Assembly: GCA_035048815.1 (NCBI GenBank)
Contig: JAUCBN010000025.1
Coordinates: 15,090,501 to 15,154,500, forward strand
Direction of reading: 5' to 3'
Origin: Abelmoschus esculentus
Lineage: Eukaryota; Streptophyta; Magnoliopsida; Malvales; Malvaceae
Length of the DNA stretch: 64,000 nt
Positions 23,341 to 34,777 of the stretch are shown here, piece by piece; the stretch's first letter is position 1; the number at the start of each line of letters is the position of its first letter. A program made the position numbers and the translations under genes. A model generated the notes under the pieces. The model made no database searches and had not been told where the DNA came from. It worked only from the letters and a program-made list of their open reading frames with translations.

Positions 23341-26300
23341 TCATGGCATTGGCGACCTAGATGGAAATGGCTTTTCTAGAGAATGATAATCACTAGGAAC
23401 AAACACAGGTAGCTGGCCACCTCTCTGTGATCTACCCTGTTGCTGCTGAAGATGATGAGTCGATGTAGAGCCTCTATCGAACCCGACAGACAATGAACCC
23501 GTACTTCTTGTTCGTCTGTTAACTTGTTCATTCGTAAGAGGACCATCGAAAAATATTGATAGACCACTATGCAAAAGCTCTGGTCCAGGTGCCTGCAAAG
23601 GGCCTGCATTTCTGGAAGAGGAAAAGACAAAGCGCCCAGCTTCTGGATCCCCAAAAACTGAAGTTCTGGAGCTTTCTATTGCACTAGATTTTTTCCTGAT
23701 AGGATGTTCAGCATCATGTTCATTCCCTTCACTTTGTTTTATTGACAAAGGGGATTGATTGACTGACACTCCATACATGGGGTTGAAATGTTCTCTATTT
23801 GAAAGTCGTTGTGCCATTGGATAGGGGGTTATGCTGGAAAGATGACTGCTTGTGTCACCAATGCTGCAAGCATATGATTCGGCATCTTCTCTGCTAGCAT
23901 GGCTTGAAGGATATGAGCTCAATGTCCCTGCTCTAGCATTTTTAGTCTGAAACCCATGATCGGTACTAATGGGACTGCTTCTTCCACTAATGTTACTACT
24001 AGACAATTGATCCGCACTGTATGGATGATGCCTAGGGCCTACAGGACGAAGGACGGATGAGGTTGCTCTAGCTTTGGCAGCTGCTTTAACCGCCTCACTA
24101 GAATCCAATTTTGCAAGTTTCCATGCACTTATCCGGACAGGACGTTGGGGTAATCTTTTACCCTTGTCTGGTGGCTGTACAACATCTGGATCTACTGTGG
24201 ATGGCAAGCGACTCGGGTCCAAATGTGGGATTATTTCATCCTTTGTGAGAAAACAAATAATCAGTTCTGACTTTGAACGTATAAAAGAAATACATGACAG
24301 ATGATCACCCTAAGGGGGGATGTTGCCATGTTCAAGACAACAACTAGAATTTTAAATTCATATTGGAACTGTAGCCACAATTTGCATGCAACATTCATTA
24401 TTCAATTTCGATATCATACACCATCACCAATATAAAATGACCGAGTTTTCATATTTAGTAGGTAAGGAAGTGGTACCTGGTGGTCCATGAAGATTCTAGG
24501 TGGGGTACACCAAGCACCTTTGTATTGCAAGCTCTTTCCAAGAGAGCTTCTTCCACTCATGGCAGTTACAGCTGAACTGGTAGGTGACGATGACATACTC
24601 TGATGATCTTCACCATCTGCAGACAGTTCAGGTGGTTCACTTTGTGTTCTCACTGCAACAACATATTCATATGTTGTGATGCCCTGCAGTTAGATATGAC
24701 AACGGTTCAATATTTACATATCAAGATAGGATGAGAGAGATGGAGAAAGAGAGATATCTAAAGAATCACCTTTCTGATCAAAATTATATGGAAAAAGAAC
24801 AGTTCTCCCAGAGGCACAATTGCAAGAAAAGAAACTGCTGAGCAGAGGGCCTGTGAACATTTGTATAATGTTAGGCAAAACCCACGGCAACCAAGGTTTT
24901 CATTCATTCTTAGAGAAGTGAGCACTAGCAGTTATGTATTTCAACCAGTCTCCAGGAAACAAGCATGTATAATTATAGAACATTTTGAAGCACCACTGCA
25001 CCAACCACACCATTCACATTTTATAATTAGTAAATTTGCTTCTCAAAACCCAAGAAAATAGGAGGTTTAAGTCAACATCCATTGTCTAGAGCCTTTAAAC
25101 TATATTCTAATGATAAAATAAAACTCATGCAAATATTCTACGATCAAGCATATTGTTTCCTAGAAAATGACTAAGCCAACAACGCTAAATCTTCTCAATC
25201 AATCAAGGTGCGCTCTCACAAGCATATCATTATTACAGAAACAATCTGCGCTCTTTGACGGATGCAGAGAACCTACCACTACAGTAGCAAAGGGAGGGCG
25301 GGAGAATCCAACTCCAAGCTTCTCGGTTATATCACTTTCTGTACCCTTTTTATCAGTAAAACATCGCACAAGGACAGCAATGCCAACTCCAAATTCAACA
25401 ATAAGCTGACAACCACATACATGCATACGTGCAGGCACGTAAGAATTAAGTTCAGTTCTTGTCAGGAGATGCAAATGACTGATATGACCATTGTCCAAAA
25501 GTTATCCTAAGAACTCACCCAAACAAGGCTAGCTGCCATCAAGCACACAAAACTGATGTAATTTTTCCTGCCCACACAATTATTCAACCACTGGATAAAA
25601 TGGTAAAACAGTTTAGTCATATCCAAGATTACATGAAGTTCCAAATCAGTACAAAAAGGTGCGATCGTTTTCAGAAAACTGCGAAGAAATTACAAGTTAT
25701 AGAGCAAAAAGCAGACACGTACAGTACGTGGCCCAAGGCACTACAATTAATCAACCAGAAGCCCTAGGAGATTTTCAGTCCAGTAACATAACTTAAATGT
25801 TCTAGCTATTCAACTCTTGATAGTAGTTCTCAAAAACCAAGAAATTTACCCAGATATTTGCGACTGAAAAAAGATAAAAAAATGATAACTCACTCGACAA
25901 TGATGGTCAAATCCATCAACACATTTTTCACAACTTCTACAATGCTTGCTGAATTTGCGCACCTGCAAAAGGTGAGTTAGGGCAGGAAGAGTTATTGTGT
26001 CTCAACAACATGCAACCAGAGACAAGCTTCTTCCAGGATAGAAAAGAAGCAAATATATGCAAGCCAGTTGTTTCAGAAGCATGGAAACTCTAGAGAATTA
26101 GTATGAATACAACCCGGGGATATAGTATATACTATATACTTGCTTGAAAAGCACAGAAAGGAAATTTATTTTCATATATAAGAAGTGAAGCTATATCAAG
26201 AAACATATTTTTTTGTGCATGTGTCCAAGCATGCACCTAGGTAAGAGCATTAATGCATTACACAATGTATTTTTCTTTTTCTTCCTTTTTTTTGTATGAC

Positions 26301-28005
26301 TGTTGGGGGTCAGCGCTAGGGAGAGGACTATCCTACTAGAGTGAACCTTACTTCTGCATTACACAATGTGCAGAATAAAGCATCTTCTTCTCCAGATTGT
26401 TGCTGCAAAAGGTCTTCATCTTTGCAGCAATCTTCTTGGATGATACAAGCACAAAAGAAACCACCAAGTTTGGAACACCCTCGTGAACTATGCCTTTTAT
26501 ATTCACTTCCATACTTTAATCCTGTCCTGCAAGGCTCCTCAATATAAGATGCATTCCCTGGTTAAACAGCATAAATTCTATGGTTAACTGAGACGAACAA
26601 TAAACTACAGAGAAGCTCATATCTTAATCCAGGCAGTTATTAAAAAATTTTCAAATGATAATTCTAACTACCAACATATTAATTCACAATTATCATGCAA
26701 TCTGTTAACAAACCATGCATAAAAAAATGTTACCTGTCGGATCCATTTCGTTGTGTGATTTACAAGTCGATGCCTTGCCAGCTTCAAGGAGAATTCCAGG
26801 ATCACAAGGATCAATAGCAGTGCATCGAACATACAGAATGAGAACAAAGAATGCCTGAAAATGAAAATCAAGCATTAAGGTAATTATTAGGAAAGCAACC
26901 AAAAAAGTTTTAAACATTAAGTAAAGATAAATAAAAAGGTTATTGTTGTTACCATGATCGAGTAGACACCGATAGCCACATATTCATAGATATCTTTTCC
27001 AAGAAATGGAGCAAAGAAGGAATAATATGCAACAGATAGCAAAAAGAAAACGGTAATGGCCACAACCTGTCCACCATTGAGAAACAATAAAAAAACCAAA
27101 AAGGATGATGAGTGGTTGTTGAAATGAGACACATGCGAGACATTTATCACATGAATCTTATTAGAGGTTGGAGCTTACAAGAACGTAAACCAGAAATATG
27201 TCAAGATTACTTAGGCAACAGAAAACCCTCATGTTTAACGTCAATTCCGCCATATATGGCTTCATAGAATATTATGACTCTTTTCTATAGTCATGAGTCA
27301 TGACTTGTTTTCAAATTGTTTCATCGTATTGGTAGTCTTAGTAATTACTTTATATGCACATGCTCATCAAAATTAGGCATCCCTTTGCAATGATATAACT
27401 CGATAACCAGGGAAATGAATAATAATGACTATAAACTAAAATTAGAACCTTATTAGCATATACAAATTTTCACATAATCTGATAGTTTATTTTGTTTAAA
27501 AAGTTATAAATGAGAACTATGATGTCAGCTTGTTTCAATTTTCCTTAGTATTTCCAAAGGAAAGCAATACATAAAATTGAACAACTACTCTACACATACT
27601 TCTTCATGAAATTGACAAACACCTCAAAAACATGGAACTTGGTTCATTTGAAACAAAGAAATTACATACAAGTCAACGACCGACAAAATCAATATCCATC
27701 ACAAACAATAAAACTCAGGTAACCCATTTTCACAAATTCATAGTATATACATTCTACGTATATAAAAGAATCCCCTTACACACACATACAAAGAAATAAC
27801 AAATGCAAAAGAGATTAGGAAAAGCTACTCCTTGCTAAAGAGTAGAGATAATAATGCACATAAATGAGACTAAAGGAAACACACGGTAACTGAAAATTTT
27901 GTTCAAAGTATCAATTTTCAAAAAGAAGCAACTGATATAATAGAAAGGAAAAGAATAAACCTGAAATGTATGAGCCGGCAGTTGCCAACCGTGACGCCTC
28001 ACCAT
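23341..28005 (-). CDS. protein S-acyltransferase, DHHC type (PAT19/20/21 group)
   Basis: Ten exons (28005-27961, 27066-26953, 26854-26734, 26557-26352, 25962-25894, 25590-25519, 25405-25277, 24850-24770, 24683-24477, 24240-23341) give 647 residues. The start MVRRHGWQLPAHTFQ is typical of one plant PAT group; I recall At2g33640 (PAT21) as closest. Membrane segments lie at about 16-36 and 54-72 before the Cys-rich domain, and at about 192-220 and 253-279 after it. The Cys-rich domain includes CRSCEKC and the catalytic DHHC at residues 181-184 with Cys184, then WLNNCVG. The enzyme attaches palmitate to Cys thiols of target proteins at membranes. The long C-terminal tail (about 350-647, one 900-base exon) is Ser/Pro-rich and disordered. 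Its targets are unknown. All splice sites are GT-AG and no lesions were seen. Confidence 0.92.
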
Positions 28006-28589
28006 TGTCAAACAACTGCTCCGAAACTCCTCGTTCACCACCACATTCGAGAAAACCCAGTTTGCAAACACTTAAAGCAAAATCTCAAAGACGTGTTCTT
28101 CACAATCGGTCTGGTTCCTTTTACTCTTTTAGGCATCAAAATCTTTTGATCCCTTGAACTCAAAACAAAACTAAGAGAAAATAAGAGAGAAGAGGCTCAA
28201 TCTAGAACCAGTAGAAGTACATTAGAGAAGTGGCATAAAGTTAGTTTTCCGTTTTAGAGTTCGGAGAATCGAATGAATGCTTATCGATCAGGGAGAGCCC
28301 TTGAAGTTGAAGTGGAGAAAAGAGGAAGACTTGGACAATATAGGTTTATTTTAATTTAAAATAGAAACTAGGAACTGGGATTTGGCAAACGGCGTCGTTC
28401 GTATCACCAGCATTATTTTTTGAAATTTTAAAATAATATATTTTTTAAAATCTTTAAAACTTAAAAATTCCTAAATAATTATAAAAAATAAAATTTTATG
28501 ACGAAATTCATAGAATAATGTTTTTAGTTTTTTTTTTAAAAAAAATATTGTATTGGACAAATATTATAGTTTTAAACTTGAGGTCGGAA
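28006..28589. other. 5' flank of the S-acyltransferase gene
   Basis: This is probably the 5' UTR and promoter of the minus-strand gene (to about 28350), then AT-rich sequence. No other gene is seen. Confidence 0.4.
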
Positions 28590-28880
28590 TGCTTTCCATC
28601 CGACCTCATGAAAAAAATTAATAAAATTTTTTAAAAATAAGTTGATTTTATTCCGACTTCATAAATAAAAAAAATTAAAAAAATTGAAATCTACTTGTTT
28701 TCCTTCCGACCTCATGTCTAAATATTAAAAAAATAAAATTGGATTGATTTCTTTTCCACCTCATGCCCAAATATAACTACTTTTTTGAAAGCTTCATGCT
28801 TTCTATTTGACTTCATGGTCAAATTATAAAAAAAATAAAAAAAAATAAGCTCCTATTGATTACAATCCGACCATAAAATG
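28590..28880. repeat. diverged minisatellite, period about 52 bp
   Basis: Units starting with TCCGACCTCATG or a close variant begin near 28599, 28652, 28705, 28755, 28806 and 28866. The spacing is 53, 53, 50, 51 and 60. The A/T-rich filler between them varies. The first unit also forms a hairpin, with GAGGTCGGA (28580-28588) facing TCCGACCTC. Confidence 0.75.
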
Positions 28881-29514
28881 AAAGAATCAGGTGATGTCTG
28901 GTCTCGTACAATGTAGTGTTTAATCTCGTATAATGTGTGTATGTGTATTATTTGACTGAAAAGTGAATAAAAAATCTAAAAACCATAATAGTAATTTGAA
29001 AAGTAGTGAATCGTAAATTAAAAAAAATGATAGAAAATTTTGAATGATAGTGTGTTGTATTATTTACTTGTTAAATATTAGTAGATGATAGTGTATTGTA
29101 TTATTTTTTTAAGAATAAGGTATTGTCATATCTCGTGTAGTGTGTTGTCATTTCTTGTGCAGTATATGTAAGTGTACTATTTAACTGAAAAGTTGATGGT
29201 ATTGTAACAACATTGACCCATATGTCATATTTAGACTCGGGCACAAAACCCAAGTTAAAAAATTTCACTTTGAAAAGTCCATTATTCAAAATCCAAAGGT
29301 TCAAAACATAAACCCAAACATTTGAAATAACATAAAGTCCAAAGTAATTTAAAAGAGTAACAAAAACTCCATTTATACAAATTGTTAAAATCATTAGACT
29401 TAAACCAAAATTTAAATAAGAGTTATAATATATATAGGTCCTACAAGTACATAGCCTAATACATTAATTAATTGTATTATAACATTAAGTCGATGCTGGA
29501 AAACCAACCCTTGA
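28881..29514. other. repetitive spacer
   Basis: Imperfect repeats of a unit containing TCTCGT.TAATGTGT and ATTTGACTGAAAAGT occur at about 28900-28965 and 29130-29205. No coding gene is supported. Confidence 0.35.
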
Positions 29515-29645
29515 CGGTGCTCCTCCAAGCTAATCTGCGATGTAAAAACCTGCGCACGAAAACATATTCCAAATGCGGGTTGATGGTGCTCCTCCAAGCT
29601 AAGCTGCGATGTAAAAACCTGCGCACGAAAACATATTCCAAACGC
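29515..29645. repeat. 69-bp direct duplication
   Basis: GGTGCTCCTCCAAGCTAA starts at 29516 and recurs at 29585. The following bases match with very few differences through ACATATTCCAAA. This is a two-copy tandem repeat with period 69. Confidence 0.8.
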
Positions 29646-29865
29646 TAAGCTATGAAAGCATAGTAGGTACACTGCCACTCAACCCACATCGCACATATCA
29701 TAAATAAAAAAATGTTACATGAATGATATCATGGCATGATAATAATGGCGCTATCATATCCGCCTAAACACATGATAACATGCATGTATATTCCCGCACA
29801 CAATATATACATATCAATAGAAGCCTACACAACATCTCATATATAATAATAATATAGGTAGTGAG

Positions 29866-30050
29866 GCCCGCGTCCACTAAGCATCGAGATCCTACACTAA
29901 GAACAAGACCCACATCCACTAAGTATTGATATCTTATACTCTAGGGGTCTTTCGTACACTAAGCATTGAGATCCTACATCCATGCTTGGAACGATCCATA
30001 AAGCATCTTTGAATGAGGTCTGCGTCCACTAAGCATCGGGATCCTCCACT
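29866..30050. repeat. degenerate tandem repeat, period about 41 bp
   Basis: Units like TCCACTAAGCATCGAGATCC start near 29873, 29915, 29956 and 30025, with a poorer copy near 29996. It lies just outside the left end of the 30-33 kb inverted-repeat element. Confidence 0.65.
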
Positions 30051-30070
30051 TGGTAGTCTTCGAGTGTTGC

Positions 30071-32978
30071 TGTTGAGTAGATCAGACAATGTATTTGGCC
30101 AAGAGGGGGTGAATTGGTAATTTAAAATTTGTTGAAAGATTTTCGGTGAAAATAAAAAAAATTTAGAACACAAGATTTATAGTGGTTCAAGCTTCAAAAA
30201 CAAGCTCTACATCCACTACCTTAGCTACCACTAAGGATTTTCTAACCAATTCACTAGATTAATTCAACCTTTTTCTAGGTTCAAGGGCTAACCTTTACAA
30301 CAAGCCAATTTTCTACCAAAATTGACTTAAACCTCACAACAGATTACAATGGATGAGAAATAGGCAATAAAGTTTCTCTCACAAGAAAAATGTGCCCCAA
30401 TTACAAAATAACACTCCCCAAACTCAATTAAAAAGAAATGAATTGAAATACAAAAGTTGGGAGACAAAGATTTTCAATGAAGTGCTTGGAGTTGGATTGA
30501 AATGCTTGGATGTTTGCTTGAGGTTCAACATTTGTTAATGCTGCTTGAAATGCTTCATTTTATACCCTCTCATTGAATTTTAACCTTTGGGGTTGATGAG
30601 ATTGTAAATAGAGACGTTGAAGCTTCATCTTCTCATCATAAATGCACCTCTACAACCTATGATATCAAAACACGGACTACCTGTTTCGAAACATTACAAA
30701 AAGTACAAAGAGACGTTGTGTATTTATTATAGGGGTATCGAAATGGGTATCGATACAGGGAGTAAACTGTAACCCTTGGTATCGAAACGAGTATCGGAAC
30801 TGGTTAACTAACATTTAAAGCTTAACTAACTTCCAACTGTCAAAATTATTTAAATTTTGGAGAGTTGTTGGGAATTTTCAAAGGTATCGAAACGCCTTGT
30901 CATCATTTAAAATATTTTAAATATTAAAGCAAGGTTTTGATACATGGTTCAAAACATTTTTTGGCAGATTCATTATGATATCGAAACGTGTTTCGAAACA
31001 GTTATTAAAAATGAAGAACATTCTTCAAAAAACAAAGGTAGGTATCAATTTTAGTTTTATAGTTGCAACACTTATATTAGATATTTGGATCCCATCACAT
31101 AATAACCAACTCATAGGTAACTTATCAACTCATGGAAAGGTTCTTAGATACCATATGTCACATATAATCCACCATTAACCTATGTTTTACTATCACCATT
31201 TAGCCATCTACCATTTATCAAGTAGTTAGCCAATTATCTTATAAACGAGGTTAAATTGTCAATTTCTCAATTTTAGTATTCACTTTGCACTTTAGGAGAC
31301 CCTTAGGACCCTTTATCCCAAATTATAGAACCTCAAACTCAACCGTTAATTTTTGGACAAATTACTCAACGAGTACCAATACTCCTATATGGGGTATCGG
31401 TACGCCTCCCTAGTATCGATACACTACTAAGCCGTACTAATAAGCTACGTTACATAGTCTCGAACCAATACCAATACTCCTATACCGATACGATTAGCCC
31501 CCGTACCAATATTGATACACCTATATGGTGTATTGATACATCTGTATGCTAAAAACCAATATAATAGTGACACGGGTATGTCCTTGTATATCGGTAATAA
31601 AAAACGTTATTGGATTCAAAATATATAAGGGGTCTTAGTAAATGGGTTACTATACCAATACATATTTTATGTTTGACCCTCTAAACTAATCTAGTGTATC
31701 GATATGCTCCCAACCCGTATCGGTATATATGTATAAAAATATTGGTCTAGGTTACTAATTCACCAAATTCCCCTGTTCAACCTAATTGGTTAATCCCCAC
31801 GTTATTCCTACAAGTTATTAGGATATTTTAGGGTATGTTTCTATAAAACTAAAATTGATTTTGATATAAAATTTATATGAAATGACTATTTTTGTAATAA
31901 ATTTTTTAGTTACTAGGTCAAAAATTATGATTTAAGTCAAACCAAGAACTTTGAAATATTTTCTCTAAGTGTTTTTACACGAACGTTTCGATACCATTAG
32001 AACAGATATCGATACCGCCCTTTATTTTTCAAAAAATATTCTTAAGACTTAGAACAAGTATCGACCTCACTGCCAACAAACGTTTCGAACTCAGTAACGA
32101 ACCAATCTTTAAGTTTTAATTATTTTAAAATTATTTAAAATTATGACTCATAGTTTCGATACCAGTATCGATACCCTTAAAATCCCCAACGGCTCTTTTA
32201 AGCATTAAATGAGTTGACCGTTGGTGACAGTTAAAGCTTTAAATGGTGGTTAACCCGTTTCGATACTCGTTTCGATACCAAACTTCACAGTTTAGTTCAG
32301 GTATCGAAACTTATTTTGATACGCCCCTTAATAAATGCACAACGACTCTTTCTTTTTATGGTCTGTTTCGAAATAGGTAGCTCGTGTTTCGATACCAATT
32401 GTTGTAGAGTGCATTTATGATGGAAAGATGAAGATTCAACGTCTATATTTACATATCCAACAACCCCAACGGTTAGAAATCAATGAGAATGTATAAATTG
32501 AAGAGCAGCATTAATTATCATTGAACCTCAAGCAACATCCAAGAACACAAATCCAACTCCAAAGCACTTTATTGCATATCTTGACTCCCAACTCTTGTAT
32601 TTTATTTTGATTCTTTGTAATTGAGTTTGGGGAGAGTTATTCTGTAATTGGGGTATTTATTTCTTGTGAGAGAAACTTTCTTGCTTATCTTTCTTCAATT
32701 TTATTCTTGTGAGGTTGAATCAATTCTTAGGTAGAAGGCTTGATTCAAATTGTAACGTTTATCCCTTAAACCGAGAAAAAGATCGAATTCTTTAGTGATT
32801 TGATTTCAAAATCCTTAGTGGGAGCTAATATAGTGGATGTAGAGCTTGTTCCGAAGCTTAAACCACTATAAATCGTTTGTCTCAATTATCTCTATCTTTA
32901 GCGAAAAATCTTCCATAAAATTTTAAATAGTCAATTCAACCCCCTCTTGGCCAATTCCATTGATTGATCAACTCAACA
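30071..32978. mobile_element. 2.9-kb inverted-repeat (fold-back) element, unclassified
   Basis: The left arm (30071 to about 31060) starts TGTTGAGTAGATCAGACAAT. The right arm (about 31830-32978) is its diverged reverse complement, with the end TGTTGAGTTGATCAATCAAT read on the minus strand. Shared blocks include GATTTATAGTGGTT, AAGCTCTACATCCACTA and CCCACTAAGGATTTT. The core (31060-31830) codes for nothing obvious. Arms and core are full of TATCGAAAC/TATCGATAC motifs. No clear target duplication was found (GTTGC left, GTTTC right). A single arm-like copy occurs at 52.15-53.45 kb. The family is repetitive; I cannot assign a superfamily. Confidence 0.65.
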
Positions 32979-33573
32979 GTTTCTAACCAATTTATATCAA
33001 TCCAATCATTCAAACCAAAATTTTCATTAAAGGGTCTCTTAGCTACCAAAGTAACCAAACATTCAACCATACATGCACTAGAGCAATTATGATCTGGAAG
33101 TCGATCCGTGGCAACAATTATCTATCTTAGAAACACGGTTAGTTTCCTTGATCTTTTCCTTATGAGAAAAGAAAATAAACTGATTCAATCATCAAGAAGT
33201 AGTCTTTCTATTTTTCTCTAGTTCACCTTTTTTTTTGCTCCCATTACATGATGAATTAAAGTAAGCTTTCTACTCCCTATATGTGTAAGCCCTTCCAAGG
33301 GGATACTCTCTCAAGGGCACACTTGGAGCCATACCATTCGATGTTTATTTGTTCGAAGTCAGTGTTCTTAAAAGTAAAGCTTATTAGGGTCTAATTTTCT
33401 TTCTATCTGATAGACAGGATAAAAAATAGGGAATGAATGATTCTTTCATTACATTGATAATGGTTCTTTCATTGCATTGATATAATTCTAACTAGAAAAG
33501 AACCTATCTATTACTTTGAGAAGATAATCGTTGGTTTTACCAGCGTGGGAAAATAAAATATGAAACGGAAATC
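32979..33573. other. spacer of unusual composition, possible organellar fragment
   Basis: No gene is supported. About 33290-33600 is less AT-rich than its surroundings and does not read as copia coding sequence, although copia reverse-transcriptase remains start right after. It might be an organellar insertion, but I cannot confirm a match. Confidence 0.3.
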
Positions 33574-34777
33574 CTATCGCTTTGAAGACTGGCCTCTATA
33601 GTCCACCCAAAAAGAAAGGCAACCTGGATGAATAATTAGTCTTTGGTATAGCCCTTTGTCTATCTTAAGGCCTAATTCTACCTTGTTGAATTTCAAACCA
33701 ACATCCATAGGGGTATCTACTAGTTCACAACCCATTAACCCAATTTCTTCAAGCAAATCCATAACATATCTTATTTGATTAATAATTAGTCTCTTTGCTT
33801 GATTTAGCCACCTCCATGCCTAGGAAATATCTGAATTTACCTAGATCTTTAATCTCAAATTCTCTGTTGAGCATGTTCTTTAGTTGGTAGGTTCCTTCTC
33901 ATCATCTCCTGTTAGAATTATATCATCCACATAAAAATTAAGATAACTCTTTTTTTATTGGGAGATACCTTAGAGAATAGTTTATGATCTGACAATGACT
34001 GTTTGTAATCCATTTTCAAGATGACTTTGGTGAATCTTTCAAACCAAGCCCTTGATTGCTTTAAGCCATAGATAAATTTTTTAACTTACACACCTTCTGG
34101 TTATTACTAGTAAACATTAGGGCTTCAGTTACTTCTAATAGGTGTCTATTTTTCTTTTTTTGCAACCCCATTTTGTTGTAAAATGTCAACATATGAACTG
34201 ATTTGGACTATCGTCTTTTCTAAAAAAATCCTAAGGATTACGTAAAAAATTCACCCTCATTGTCAAATTTAAAAATCTGAATTTTACTGTTAAATTGAGT
34301 CTCAACCATGTTGTAAAACTTTTGAAACACAAAAGACACCTCTGATTTTTCTCTCAATAAATATACCCAAATTGTTTTACTATGATCATCAATAAATGTG
34401 ACAAACCATCTACTTACACTAACATTCTTTATTTTAGAAGGGCCCTAAACATCATTGTGGATCAAAGATAAAGGATGTGAGAATTTATAAGATGATGGTG
34501 GATAACTAGCTCTTGTTTGTTTAGCAAGTGAAAAAATATGGCATTTAAAAGAAGATGGCTTTTTATTAAAAAAAAATGTGGAAACATCTTTGTAAGATAA
34601 TTGAAATTAAGATGCCTTAACCTAAAATGTCATAACATAACAATATCAATTTGTTCTAAAGAATTAAAACAAGAAGGAGAACAAACTTGGACAAGATTAT
34701 TGTTCCTGGTCAAAATGTAGAGGTCACCTTGTAGCTTAGTATAACTAATCCTCTTCCTCGAAACCAGTACTCGTAAA

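Noticed and set aside
30071..32978. Reading the two arms as the LTRs of one retrotransposon
   Set aside because: The arms are inverted, not direct, and no gag or pol lies between them.
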